DNA from: Burkholderia sp. OK233
Lineage (GTDB): Bacteria > Pseudomonadota > Gammaproteobacteria > Burkholderiales > Burkholderiaceae
Reading direction: 5' to 3'
Assembly: GCF_900230185.1 (NCBI RefSeq)
Contig: NZ_OCSR01000002.1
Coordinates: 310,001 to 374,000 of the forward strand
DNA: 64,000 nt
Part shown: in pieces, positions 25,120-33,816 of the stretch
How the letters are laid out: every line of letters begins with the position of its first letter
Numbering within the stretch: the first letter of the stretch is position 1
The notes under the pieces: generated by a model
Seen by the model: the letters and a program-made list of their open reading frames with translations, nothing else
What the model was told of the DNA's origin: nothing
The model's database searches: none
Made by a program: the position numbers and the translations under genes

Positions 25120-25737
25120 GTTCGAGGACCCCTTTAAACGTCACGCGTAATGAGCCAAGGTGATGCGTGCTACCAAGCGATCTGCTAGGCCGGCATAGAC
25201 AAAGACGGTGGCCGCAACGAGGCTTTGCCGCAGAACTATCTGTCCACGCTGGCCGTCGCCGCTGAGGCATTCGCTTCGTCCCTTGGCCTCGATGCGATAG
25301 GTAACGCTGATCATGCTGACAGTCAGAAGCCTACCCCAGAGTCGTGTCCGCAGCGAACGTCTCCGCTCGGTCGCGTGCTTACGGGCACGCATTGCGTGAC
25401 GCGGTCATATCTCGGAGCGGACGCGCCCTGTTCGCACGCGACTCCTGGCCCGATACTGGTGTGCCTCATGAGCGATAAGATGACAGAACAGGGCAGGCAG
25501 ATTCTGGCGGACAAACGGTGTCCCATCACACATGAACGTGCGGCTTTCTCTTCGTTGCCTCAACTAGCGGCTAATCGTCCTTTTTGTGCAAGATCTGGCG
25601 GTAGCATCCCGCAGAGCCACTTGTGGCAAGGCGCAGCGTGTCGGCGAATGCCGCGCAAACCTTGTTCAAGTAAGTCGCGCTTTACCCGTGCAGTGATTGC
25701 ATCTCAAGCATCCCCAAGCCCCTGTATGCCTCTCTTT
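25120..25737. other. Intergenic region, no gene recognised
   Basis: Open frames on both strands are long enough to notice (for example rightward 25225-25746) but read as low-quality cysteine/serine/proline mixtures without a domain or good start. Composition looks less GC-rich than the flanks. Possibly degraded coding DNA. Confidence 0.35.
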
Positions 25738-26382
25738 TTAGTCTAATGGCGCGGAGATTCCAATAGCGGCCGTCGTTTTACCCGCTGCCAATGGGTCTGA
25801 AAGTATACAGACGAACTTAATATCTGGCGTGAACAACGCAATCACATGCTGCTCCAGCATTTTCCGTATTCTGGCCAGCATGCTTTTGGGCTCATCGAGA
25901 TCCGATGCGTCCGTGCTGCTCCTCTTATGCAACTTCTTGACCGTCCCGCGGTGCAGGACGTCACCGCAACGCGCGTAGTGCTTTAGAAGTGTTTCCTTTG
26001 GCAGAAATTCGTTCGTCAGGATTTCCAGATGGTGATGCTTTTTCCCGTCGCCCATAGCAGTCGTAGTCATGTGGACAGGCTCTGGATAGAACCCGGGATG
26101 CAGGGATTCGAGCATCTTCATGATCTGGTCGGCGGAATATGCACCGAGAAATTTATTGCTCTGTGTGGCCGGGATGTCGCCATGCACGACGAGGCACCCT
26201 AAGGCCATCGTTTCAATCATCACCCGGACCTGCAGGAAACAATACTCGCGCCCAAGCGGCGGCGGAAGATCAAGCTCACCCCGGATAACCTTCCAGGCTG
26301 ACGCCTCGCGCAGTTTCACCTCTTCCATGAGCGACGCATACAGCTCAAGAGTCTTCTGTTGTTTAGTTGGATCCGGCGGCAT
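25738..26382 (-). CDS. Hypothetical protein, second gene of a leftward pair
   Basis: 214 residues, unrecognised. Helical N-terminal half (TLELYASLMEEVKLREASAW), a central GDGKKHHHLEILTNEFLPKE segment and a hydrophobic C-terminus. It starts 15 bases after the stop of the gene at 26398, so they form an operon. No conserved active site is evident. Confidence 0.6.
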   Translation of the reverse strand: MPPDPTKQQKTLELYASLMEEVKLREASAWKVIRGELDLPPPLGREYCFLQVRVMIETMALGCLVVHGDIPATQSNKFLGAYSADQIMKMLESLHPGFYPEPVHMTTTAMGDGKKHHHLEILTNEFLPKETLLKHYARCGDVLHRGTVKKLHKRSSTDASDLDEPKSMLARIRKMLEQHVIALFTPDIKFVCILSDPLAAGKTTAAIGISAPLD

Positions 26383-26397
26383 ATCTGTCGGCTTGAG

Positions 26398-26946
26398 TTA
26401 CGCGGCTGGCGCGTAGGTCGCGTGGTAGGTGCCCGCGAGGCTACTGCAGGCGTCGTAGTATGCCCGCAGATCGCGCGGCAGTCGGCCGGCAATCGCCTCG
26501 GCGGGAGCGTTTGCTACCAAATGCTGATAGAAAAAAACGGTGCTATCGAGTGCAATGCGAAGACGCGGCGGAATCATGACGTCATCGTCGTCCAGATGGG
26601 CGATGAAGTGATCCCGGTAGGTTTTGACGTCCGCGTGGTACTGCTCCCACGCTGCGCGGTCGAGCCCGATGACCGCCAGCAACCCGGATCTGAACGCAGT
26701 GCGTGCCTCAGTGTCCTTTACGAACCGTCGCCAGTGGTGCTTCGCCTCCCAGTCGACGAAGAGCTTGGACCATTCGAGGACCGCCACGTCGATGAAATTG
26801 CTGTTGATCGTACGCCCCACGTCGGTGTCGTCCTTTAGCCGCCCCTGGCCGTCCCCTGTGACCCAACCAGCGTAATAGAAGGCAATGTTGCGGATGATGG
26901 CGCAACTGAGTGTCGCCTGTCGGCGCGCGAACCGGGCATCAACCAT
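26398..26946 (-). CDS. Hypothetical protein with RD-x3-AH motif (AbiU2/HEPN-like pattern)
   Basis: 182 residues from ATG 26946, which follows GAGGGAGATTCG, a strong ribosome-binding site; the longer frame to 27006 is rejected. The protein is helical, and YRDHFIAHLDDDDV near residue 120 matches the R-D-x3-AH-x-D pattern found in AbiU2-like and other HEPN-fold proteins of accessory islands. A tyrosine/aromatic-rich N-terminal helix (IIRNIAFYYAGWV) precedes it. RNase or abortive-infection function is possible but unproven. Pairs with the next gene downstream. Confidence 0.6.
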   Translation of the reverse strand: MVDARFARRQATLSCAIIRNIAFYYAGWVTGDGQGRLKDDTDVGRTINSNFIDVAVLEWSKLFVDWEAKHHWRRFVKDTEARTAFRSGLLAVIGLDRAAWEQYHADVKTYRDHFIAHLDDDDVMIPPRLRIALDSTVFFYQHLVANAPAEAIAGRLPRDLRAYYDACSSLAGTYHATYAPAA

Positions 26947-27291
26947 CGAATCTCCCTCGGGACAAAGACGCCAGAAGTGTAAGCCAAACGAGCAGGTGAG
27001 CCGCACCCGCCATCATCCCCTTCAGGAAGAGTGCACCAAACATCGATTTCTACGGCATCGCATTTTCTCCATCTGTCTGCGGGGCGGCCACATGGCTGTC
27101 GTCGGTTTGCATAAAACTATTCCCGCTTCTTGCAGAAATTTGTTCCTGGCCTCTCGACGTGAAACCAGCGCCGCGTGATACCGCGAGTCCTGCCTCCCTG
27201 TCACTGCACGGGGTACCCTCGAACGAGAGCTCATTCGTCGGAATTCAGATCGGCCACGTGCGGGAGGTGTCGGCAAACTTACAAAATTGCC
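26947..27291. other. Intergenic region, no gene recognised
   Basis: No credible frame. Separates the two-gene operon from the H-NS cluster; promoter of the former expected near 26950-27010. Confidence 0.4.
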
Positions 27292-27618
27292 TCAAAAGTC
27301 CGCCGGAGGACCAATTTTCTGCAAAGCTTGCTTGAAGCAAACTTGTTCCCGATGCCTCTGCAAGCCCCGATTCGACTGGACGCGCGCAGGAACAAAATTG
27401 TGCAAACCAACGGCTCTCGATCTGAGAGCCTTCGTTGGCCGTTGCGTTTCCGCTGCTGCGATTTCCCGCTCTACGAGTCTCACGGCCGCCTCGATGCTCT
27501 CCAAGGCTAATCGCGCGTTAGCGTTGGTTCCTGCCTCCCGCTGGAGCGACACCATAAGCCGAGCCCGCTGGGACAGTCGAAGCAACTGACGCAGGCGGCG
27601 AAGATCAGGCAGCTTCAT
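27292..27618 (-). CDS. Small basic protein downstream of the H-NS gene
   Basis: 108 residues from ATG 27618, preceded by GGAAAAGT. Arginine/leucine-rich and helical (LPDLRRLRQLLRLSQRARLM), with EAAVRLVEREIAAAETQRP resembling the helical start of small DNA-binding proteins. Starts 15 bases after the H-NS-like stop, so likely cotranscribed. No domain recognised; moderately likely to be real. Confidence 0.45.
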   Translation of the reverse strand: MKLPDLRRLRQLLRLSQRARLMVSLQREAGTNANARLALESIEAAVRLVEREIAAAETQRPTKALRSRAVGLHNFVPARVQSNRGLQRHREQVCFKQALQKIGPPADF

Positions 27619-27632
27619 ACTTTTCCGTGGGC

Positions 27633-27926
27633 TCAGGGGTTTATCAAAAACTGCTCGCGCGACTGCCCTTTGATCCACAACGGCTCACGTCCCATGCCGC
27701 TCCATGTAGCACCGGACACTGGATCCCGATACTTCGCCGGTTTGGTCCCCGACTTCGGCCCGCGCTTGCCTTTGGGTTGAGCAAATACCTGCTCCGGCGT
27801 CAGCGAGTACTCGTTGATGATCTCCCGAACCTTTTCGATCGCAGCAGTGACTTCCTGCTCTTGCGCGGTGTCAATTTGCCTTTGCAGTGCCTCACGTTGC
27901 TTCAGAAGTTCACGGTAGCTTGCCAC
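27633..27926 (-). CDS. H-NS family nucleoid protein
   Basis: 97 residues with GTG start. The N-terminal oligomerisation helix (SYRELLKQREALQRQIDTAQ) and a flexible linker (QPKGKRGPKSGTKP) precede the C-terminal AT-hook-like domain YRDPVSGATWSGMG, then REPLWI, which is diagnostic for the Burkholderia H-NS group. It should bind curved AT-rich DNA and silence transferred genes, which suits its place in accessory DNA. Short paralogues like this are common on islands and plasmids and can modulate the chromosomal H-NS. Confidence 0.9.
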   Translation of the reverse strand: MASYRELLKQREALQRQIDTAQEQEVTAAIEKVREIINEYSLTPEQVFAQPKGKRGPKSGTKPAKYRDPVSGATWSGMGREPLWIKGQSREQFLINP

Positions 27927-28002
27927 TCATTTCCCCAGTCTGTTAACTTGGTTGTCTCACATTCGTAGCGCGACTTTTGGAATACGGCCACACCAGCATT
28001 TC

Positions 28003-28236
28003 CTAGATTGCTTCATTGGGCGTCCACATCAGTGCCCCATCGCGTTCGTTGCCCGCGATGGTTGTCCAACTGCGCCCTTGTTCGTCGATAGCTACGCAGC
28101 CTGGTTGCCAGTGCTCCGGATTGCGCAATTCGTTGACCCAGCTCTGTACCTCGCCGTTGAACAATACGATTACGCCACCTCGCCCAACATACCCGTTTGC
28201 CTCTCGCCAACGGTGCGCTACCTCGATCAGCAACAT
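28003..28236 (-). CDS. Small hypothetical protein
   Basis: 77 residues. The C-terminal half, NPEHWQPGCVAIDEQGRSW followed by TTIAGNERDGALMW, has strong protein character (tryptophan-rich, balanced). GGAAAAAGGCTT lies before the ATG. Unrecognised family. The gene sits 18 bases after the stop of the gene at 28254, so the two are probably in one operon. Confidence 0.6.
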   Translation of the reverse strand: MLLIEVAHRWREANGYVGRGGVIVLFNGEVQSWVNELRNPEHWQPGCVAIDEQGRSWTTIAGNERDGALMWTPNEAI

Positions 28237-28253
28237 AAGCCTTTTTCCGTTTG

Positions 28254-28646
28254 CTACTTCGAAACGACGCCGACTCGATCGCTAGTCCCGAATCGCGTCG
28301 TGAATAGAGCCGCTCGGGATACCGGCACCTCGATCGGAAGCGCAGCAAGCCCTTGATCGCGCAGCCGGGCAAACCTATGGCGACCATTGGTGAAACTAAC
28401 AGCACCCTCATCGTCCAGGAGAACGGTCGGCATAGCAATGAAGCGAGCGTCCACAAAAAATTTGGCGAACTGCCCATACCTGCCGACATGCAACGATCCC
28501 TCACCTCCATGAGCGATGTAGTCCTCGCTTGCGGACCATGCTGCGTCCATTGCTCGGACGGAAATCCAGATTACGGGGTCGGGTGCTATGTCCCACCCAT
28601 CGCCGATCGGCTGCCACTTCCATACAACGTTCAGAAGGTCCGCCAT
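28254..28646 (-). CDS. Hypothetical protein with ParB/sulfiredoxin-like NGRHR motif
   Basis: 130 residues from ATG 28646, after GAAAAGGTTGAA; the frame extends to 28886 but the upstream part is non-protein-like. SFTNGRHRFARLRDQGLAA near the C-terminus followed by LPIEV resembles the GxHR element of ParB-like nuclease/sulfiredoxin folds (NGRHR-x-A--L). The remainder (WQPIGDGWDIAPDPVIWISV) is unrecognised. Only the motif is seen, so function is left open. Confidence 0.6.
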   Translation of the reverse strand: MADLLNVVWKWQPIGDGWDIAPDPVIWISVRAMDAAWSASEDYIAHGGEGSLHVGRYGQFAKFFVDARFIAMPTVLLDDEGAVSFTNGRHRFARLRDQGLAALPIEVPVSRAALFTTRFGTSDRVGVVSK

Positions 28647-28665
28647 TTCAACCTTTTCCGAGAAG

Positions 28666-29130
28666 TTAGATCTTCCTGCGTTCAGTATGGCATTGGTAGG
28701 CATCGCTTCCGTTTGATGTAATCCACATGCTTGCCGCCTGCCGCGACAAACGGTCGATGTTGACAACCTGCATCGGTTGCCAGTTCTTCCCGTCCCTTTT
28801 CCACTCGATCCTGTAGGAGATTTGCGCGCTGCTGATGGACGGGTGTCCGACCCGGAACCACGTATCGTCCCGTCCTTGGGAGACACCGTCGATGCTCACA
28901 ATCACCGCTTCGGTCAGCCAAGATGTACTTCCGCCATTAGTGACGCACGCCGATCCGGATTTCACCCCAATGTCGAAGCAATGCTTGTTCTGCAACAAGT
29001 ATGGTTCGGGCCAAATGTCAGCAGTGGTGTTGCCGCTCTTGTTCTCCGGCTCGCATACGATGCGCGGTTGGGCTGATGCTGACGCCGCTAGGCTCACCAG
29101 CACTAGGAAGAAAAGCGGCTTTAAGTTCAT
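28666..29130 (-). CDS. Exported hypothetical protein
   Basis: 154 residues with a clear Sec signal peptide, MNLKPLFFLVLVSLAASASA with cleavage after ASA. Four cysteines in the mature part (CEPENK, HCFDIG, ACVTNG, QCHTER) could form two disulfides in the periplasm. TTGGAGTCG precedes the ATG. No family recognised. The C-terminal SDAYQCHTERRKI is short and charged. Confidence 0.7.
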   Translation of the reverse strand: MNLKPLFFLVLVSLAASASAQPRIVCEPENKSGNTTADIWPEPYLLQNKHCFDIGVKSGSACVTNGGSTSWLTEAVIVSIDGVSQGRDDTWFRVGHPSISSAQISYRIEWKRDGKNWQPMQVVNIDRLSRQAASMWITSNGSDAYQCHTERRKI

Positions 29131-29176
29131 GGGGCGACTCCAAAGTGCCTACAGTGTGCAGTGTGTTCCGATTCAC

Positions 29177-29990
29177 TTAAAAGACGGTTGCGCTCCCACG
29201 GGCCCCCGGTACGGCCTGCGTGCCGACCGGTGACGCAGGTCGTACCGGTCCGCTCGCAGGCACCGGGACCGCCGTGCCGGAAGACGCCGGAAGCGTGTGG
29301 CCGACCTTGTCGGTAAAGTCATGCCAGCCGGTCACGATCGTCACGATGCCGCTGAACGCGAGCACCGCGGCTACCGGCCACCACGCGAGAAACTCGCTGA
29401 CAGCTTTCCCTACCAGACTGGACCGCGACGTCATTGCCTTCTCCGTCGACCGGTAACGGTCCCGGCGTCGCAACTGTGCGATGCGCCAGCGGTCCCTCAG
29501 CGACCCGCCGTCGAACACGCTCGAGACTCGCCAATACCTGAGTGCGTCGACCAGAGCCGCGTCGATCGCGCGCTTCGTGACATCGCTTGGCTTGGTGTGT
29601 TGAACACACGCCAGACGATGAGTTCCTCACGCTGGCGCATGAACTCGGACTGGTACGGATACAAGAACACCGCGACGTTACCAGTCCCGGCCTGAGAAAA
29701 ACGAGGGCGGCGCCGCTTTCAGAGGCCGTACTTTTCGGGCTCTTCAACGAGGCACCAACGGGGTGCTGGCCAAGGAATAGCGAGACCGTACGGTGGTCAC
29801 GTTCGACCCGGACGTAGACAGCTTCCCAAAATCCCACCTGTCGGGCCCTTCTCCGAACGGCTTCGAATCGCCGCTCTAGGCGCGGCTCCAGAACGACGCG
29901 CCAGTTCAGCATCTTGTACCAGTGCACCATAGTGCCGCGTCCAGGAAACAGCAAGACGCGTCTATTCAACAACCAGTTCAGCCAGCGCAT
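29177..29990 (-). pseudogene. Frameshifted gene encoding a protein with a C-terminal membrane segment
   Basis: Three frames in series look like one protein. The first starts MRWLNWLLNRRVLLFPGRGT and runs to GAALVF. One missing base in a T-run (TTTTT, about 29690-29710) shifts it to QAGTGNVAVFLYPYQSEFM and REELIVWRVFNT. A second one-base loss near 29600-29612 shifts to KPSDVTKRAIDAALVDALRY and onward to 29177. The last part, from an ATG at 29434 with GGAGAAGG before it (MTSRSSLVGKAVSEFLAWWP, one membrane helix), could still be translated alone. Function unknown. Confidence 0.55.
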
Positions 29991-30162
29991 CACGGCGCCG
30001 CGCGCGGGAAACAGTGATGACAAGAAGAAGCCCCGGTTCAGTATGGTTGAATATGTGGGCAGATCGTTTTTCCCGATCTACCAGTGTTTCGCGCAGGCGA
30101 ACATATCCGCGCTGTATTCCGGTCCGTTGCTGCCGCGTCGCGGGGAGTACTATATGTACGCT

Positions 30163-31770
30163 TCATTCTGCGTTGGGTACCGGCAAGTTGCGTCTCAGAG
30201 AGGCGGTAAGCTCGGGAACCGTCTCATTTCGTAGCACGCGAACGATCCATTGGTCGAATTTGTCTTTCGTGACCCCTTTAAGCTTCGCCGCGAACGACAG
30301 AATTGCCTTGTTGTCGTACCACCGGAGGAGGTTCGGTACGTCTCGATTAGCAATCGCGTTGCGTATAGCATGGCCCGCGAGCTCAGCAAGAGTATTTACG
30401 TCCAGTCCGCCCGTTTTTTCTGCGTAGACGGTAGCAAGCTCTGCGACGCTTTGGGCTTCGCTAAGGTCGACCTTCTTTAAGGCCCTATCAATGCGACGCC
30501 TGCAGTATCGGAGCACAATATCGAGCTGATTCTTTGGCTCAGCTGCGTGCGTGAACAACGTTTCGTAAAGCTGCTGTTCCCGTTCTTGGACCTCAGTCGC
30601 GTCGAATCCCTCGGATCGAGCAATAGCGTTCACAACATCGGGCAGCAGGAAGAGATTTTCAATCTCGGAAACAGGAAGCGTCTCAATTCCTTTAGCGCTT
30701 AAAGCAGCCTGTTCCTTGTGGGTGTACGCGTCTGCGTCGACAACACCTGCGCATGTAATTCGGGTGAGTGATGCATTCGCTCGCATCGTGACAACGGCAT
30801 GCAAGACCTCCTCGCAGGAGCCCCGCGGAATTACCGTCCAGCCCGGATAGCATGCGCGAAATACAGCTTTGTCAAGGCTCGTATTGCCGCCTTCGACAAA
30901 GAGAACCGGGCGCCGACTTCCCAATATCAGGGTCGTAACTTCCTCTGAGAATCCGGTTTCTTCAGGAACATCTTCTATGGTCCATCCACTGCCAGGGCGG
31001 TAAGCGCGCAAGACGAACTTCTTGCCCTTCCTCGACGCGATGAACTCGAGGTCATGAGAGATGATGGCAATAGCGCAATCAGGCCGGGCTGCTTCAAGTT
31101 CGTCCCATAGTCCGGATAAGATAGCGCGATGAACGTGAAGCTCAGGCTCATCAAATATCATCAGGCTATCACGCGCGGCAACCAACGTCTGCCCGATGAG
31201 GTAAAAAACGGCACGCTCGCCGTCGCTCATCTCCGACGCAGGATACTGATCCGTGGTACCGGTTACGGATACCTTAACGTTATCGCCCGTAATGTGAAGT
31301 TTTCGATGAGGTAGCAGCCGTTCCCAGATCTCTGCGAGCCTTTCGAAATACGTCAGCGAAGCTGGAATGCCGTTCTCTGCTCTGGCATTCTTATGGCTTA
31401 CCAGCGCGGTGTTGGCTTGCTCTGCGAACAGCGTTTGGATCAGGAAATCATAGTCGTTTAACAACGATGTAGCAGCCTTCGAGTTCCAACGACTGCCCAT
31501 CCGATTCCCGATGTGCGATCCATCCCCGACGTATCCGTATCGGAGTCCGCTGAGCGCAGCCTTTTCGCTAACCTTGTGAACCTCAGGGTTCAAATTAAGC
31601 GCCCGATGAGCGGATATTCGATGGCATCTGTCGCCGAGTCCGTTCTCAATTTCCACCGCCAATCGAGTTTTGCCGCCACCGTTTGCACCGGCGAAGTACA
31701 CGGCCGTTCCCGGTTCAATGCTGATGGCTTTGGGCCCATCTGGAGTAGGTATACTGAAGTCGAAGGTCAT
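30163..31770 (-). CDS. ABC-type ATPase fused to DUF4435/TOPRIM domain, PARIS AriA-AriB like
   Basis: 535 residues from ATG 31770. The ATPase half has AGANGGGKTRLAVEIENGL (Walker A) near residue 30, the signature ASEMSDGERAVFYLIGQTL near 200, MIFDEPELHVHRAI (Walker B) near 225 and AIISHDLEF (H-loop). From about 290 it continues into a TOPRIM-like DUF4435 domain: PVLFVEGGNTSLDKAVFRAC, the acidic GVVDADAY, and SEIENLFLL. PARIS antiphage systems pair an AAA15 ATPase (AriA) with a DUF4435 nuclease (AriB), and merged forms are known; the layout here fits a merged form. Other ATPase-TOPRIM defence proteins (OLD-like) are the alternative. Confidence 0.78.
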   Translation of the reverse strand: MTFDFSIPTPDGPKAISIEPGTAVYFAGANGGGKTRLAVEIENGLGDRCHRISAHRALNLNPEVHKVSEKAALSGLRYGYVGDGSHIGNRMGSRWNSKAATSLLNDYDFLIQTLFAEQANTALVSHKNARAENGIPASLTYFERLAEIWERLLPHRKLHITGDNVKVSVTGTTDQYPASEMSDGERAVFYLIGQTLVAARDSLMIFDEPELHVHRAILSGLWDELEAARPDCAIAIISHDLEFIASRKGKKFVLRAYRPGSGWTIEDVPEETGFSEEVTTLILGSRRPVLFVEGGNTSLDKAVFRACYPGWTVIPRGSCEEVLHAVVTMRANASLTRITCAGVVDADAYTHKEQAALSAKGIETLPVSEIENLFLLPDVVNAIARSEGFDATEVQEREQQLYETLFTHAAEPKNQLDIVLRYCRRRIDRALKKVDLSEAQSVAELATVYAEKTGGLDVNTLAELAGHAIRNAIANRDVPNLLRWYDNKAILSFAAKLKGVTKDKFDQWIVRVLRNETVPELTASLRRNLPVPNAE

Positions 31771-31856
31771 TGATTGCACTTTGATGCGATGAGGTATTTG
31801 AGCAACGTGACGCGCCTGCGGCGCGCGAAACAAGCGACGTCTGGTCGTTTTCCGCC

Positions 31857-32084
31857 TTACATCGAGTAGTTCGAGGAGTGAGCTTGCAGCAGGCTCGAGT
31901 CCTGCGTCACTTCCACGACATGCGGACGATAGCGCTGCGCCTGCGCAGCGAGAATCGCGACGCCGGGCAGTTGCCTCGTGTCCACCGTGTGAATCGACAG
32001 AGCCACCCGAAGCCGCGCCATCGCTGCGGCGCGGCGATTGCGCGCCAGTGAAGCGCGCTTAACTGGTTCGAGAATCGTTGCCAT
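31857..32084 (-). CDS. Small basic hypothetical protein
   Basis: 75 residues from ATG 32084 after AGGAAAACT. Basic N-terminal half (EPVKRASLARNRRAAAMARL) and a tail HVVEVTQDSSLLQAHSSNYSM. Unrecognised. It precedes the PARIS-like gene on the same strand by 86 bases and follows another small gene, so a shared transcript is possible. Confidence 0.5.
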   Translation of the reverse strand: MATILEPVKRASLARNRRAAAMARLRVALSIHTVDTRQLPGVAILAAQAQRYRPHVVEVTQDSSLLQAHSSNYSM

Positions 32085-32133
32085 AGTTTTCCTGTTCAGC
32101 CCGCGCGACCGGCGCGAGTGCTTTTCCTTCGTG

Positions 32134-32385
32134 TCAGCAATCGTCCGCAATCTCGCGGACTGATTGTGCGGACGGAGAGTCTACGATCAGCAGCGTGGGA
32201 TATTCGCCGGCAGCGTATTCCCACAGCGCCAACTCATCGTCTCGCCTAGCGATAACTTCCTCGCTACCTTCGGGATTAGTCACCCGAACCGAACCGTATG
32301 TCAGATCGACCGCATCGAAGGGGCCAAGCACATCACTGCGCCGCGCCTGCGCGCGATCTGCGAAGCAGAGATAGATTGATGGCAT
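32134..32385 (-). CDS. Small acidic hypothetical protein
   Basis: 83 residues starting MPSIYLCFADRAQARRSDVL after a good AAGGAAAAACC ribosome-binding site. Beta-rich and acidic in the C-terminal half (EEVIARRDDELALWEYAAGE, then LLIVDSPSA). No known domain. Lies 49 bases upstream of the small basic gene. Confidence 0.55.
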   Translation of the reverse strand: MPSIYLCFADRAQARRSDVLGPFDAVDLTYGSVRVTNPEGSEEVIARRDDELALWEYAAGEYPTLLIVDSPSAQSVREIADDC

Positions 32386-32404
32386 GTTGGTTTTTCCTTG
32401 GGCA

Positions 32405-33043
32405 TTAGGTTTTCTGTGCAGGAAAGAGTCTCATGATCTCGCCTGCCAGCTTCTGCCGACCCGATTCAAGCTGCATCTGGATCCTGACGACGTTGTTCGC
32501 TACCTGGGTGTGGTCCTGACGGATCTGCAACGGATTGACCCGCAACTGCACCAACAACACACTCATCGCTGACAATGCTCCCTTTATCAGCGTAACGCCT
32601 TCAACCGTAGGGACCGTTCCGAGTTCGAGCATCGGAATTTGCTGCAGCACTCGGAACGCTTCCTCGAATTGCGCCGCATCGTACGTGGTCACATAACCTT
32701 CTGCATCGGACGGTTTCAGTAGTGCCTCCGTCGCTCTGCCCACTAGGTCGACGGCGTGCTCTGTGATGCCACGAACAGCAGCAAGCCGGGCTGCCCGCGC
32801 TTGGGCATCACGCAGGTTTGCTTCACGGCGTTGCCGGTCTGCAATTGAGACTGCGTAGAAAATGGCCCCAATCGATCCAAACGCTTGCACCCATGACGCG
32901 TAGTCGCCACTTTGATGCGGAAAGTGGGAAATCAGGGCTGTCGCGACAAATCCCACCAACACTGCCGCCCCAAACAATTTGAGCCCGGCCACAATCGCGC
33001 GGGCCTGTTCGGGAGTCATAGGAACGGGTTTCTTCGTTGACAT
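32405..33043 (-). CDS. Hypothetical membrane protein
   Basis: 212 residues from ATG 33043; the frame is open to 33130 and ATG 33061 is another candidate, with no decisive ribosome-binding site. Two membrane helices near the N-terminus (GLKLFGAAVLVGFVATALIS, and ASWVQAFGSIGAIFYAVSIA) are followed by a cytosolic, mostly helical domain (REANLRDAQARAARLAAV onward). The WVQAFGSI-A segment is common in small membrane proteins of phage and island origin. Function unknown. Confidence 0.65.
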   Translation of the reverse strand: MSTKKPVPMTPEQARAIVAGLKLFGAAVLVGFVATALISHFPHQSGDYASWVQAFGSIGAIFYAVSIADRQRREANLRDAQARAARLAAVRGITEHAVDLVGRATEALLKPSDAEGYVTTYDAAQFEEAFRVLQQIPMLELGTVPTVEGVTLIKGALSAMSVLLVQLRVNPLQIRQDHTQVANNVVRIQMQLESGRQKLAGEIMRLFPAQKT

Positions 33044-33178
33044 AAATCGGTTTGGTAACGACATTTCACGGGCCGTATTCATGCACATAGAGCGCGTCCG
33101 GATCGGAGAATGGGAAAGATTCATTTCCATGCCCGACCCTTTTACTATGTCGCAGCTTGATTGAATGTCTTTTCCGCT

Positions 33179-33574
33179 CTACTTGATTAACCGCAAGCCA
33201 GCCGATTTAGCGGCTTTCGCGTCGAACGTCGCTGTGTACTCGCAATGTGCGTCATGACAAGCGCGCTCGATCAGGCAGTCCGCGAAATCGGCCTTCGAGG
33301 AAGTGAACACGCGAAGGGCTTTCCAAATTGTCTCGGCAGCTTCGACGCTCAACTCCTTAGTTCGAAGAAGACCCTCAACCACCTTTGCAATCTGGTCCCG
33401 ATCGGCGGCATACAGGCTGGAGAGAACCCACACGACTTCGACTAGGGCAACCTGCGTTACGTAGCCGGGTTCGTCAACCGTCAGCGATTCGATCAGCGTA
33501 CTTGCCTTCGGCGATTGCGCTGCATCATCTTGGGCGATGTAGCGGACTAGCACATTTGTATCAAGACCGATCAT
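33179..33574 (-). CDS. vapC: PIN-domain toxin VapC
   Basis: 131 residues, PIN-domain RNase. The acidic active-site residues are visible: MIGLDTNVLVRY (Asp5), QVALVEVVWVL (Glu), FADCLIERA (Asp) and TATFDAKAAK (Asp). VapC toxins cleave specific RNAs, often initiator tRNA or 23S rRNA, when freed from antitoxin. The start shares bases with the stop of the antitoxin gene (TAATG), so they are translationally coupled. Confidence 0.9.
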   Translation of the reverse strand: MIGLDTNVLVRYIAQDDAAQSPKASTLIESLTVDEPGYVTQVALVEVVWVLSSLYAADRDQIAKVVEGLLRTKELSVEAAETIWKALRVFTSSKADFADCLIERACHDAHCEYTATFDAKAAKSAGLRLIK

Positions 33575-33816
33575 TAAGCACCGGCTCCGCGTGCGGCGAT
33601 TGCAGCATTCATATCTTCAACGGACACAGGCTTGGCCGGCTTCCCTACAAGCCCCTTGAGCGATTCCACGGATTTTGTCGCGGGCACTAACTCGTAGCGA
33701 CCGGTGGTCTCGTTGAGGACGAATTCGATTCTGTCGCCGGTTCCCAACCCCAAATCGCTCCGAACGCCGACTGGGATCGTGATCTGGCCCTTTGACGTAA
33801 TTGTCGCGGATGCCAT
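33574..33816 (-). CDS. vapB: AbrB/SpoVT-type antitoxin VapB
   Basis: 80 residues starting MASATITSKGQITIPVGVRS, the swapped-hairpin AbrB DNA-binding fold (TSKGQITIPxxVR, GD-I-F), with a C-terminal toxin-binding tail (SVESLKGLVGKPAKPVSVED). AAGGAGAATGTC precedes the ATG; the longer upstream frame is rejected. It should neutralise VapC and repress the operon. CTTACTTTAAGGTAAGG just upstream (33841-33857) is a short inverted repeat that may be its operator. Confidence 0.88.
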   Translation of the reverse strand: MASATITSKGQITIPVGVRSDLGLGTGDRIEFVLNETTGRYELVPATKSVESLKGLVGKPAKPVSVEDMNAAIAARGAGA

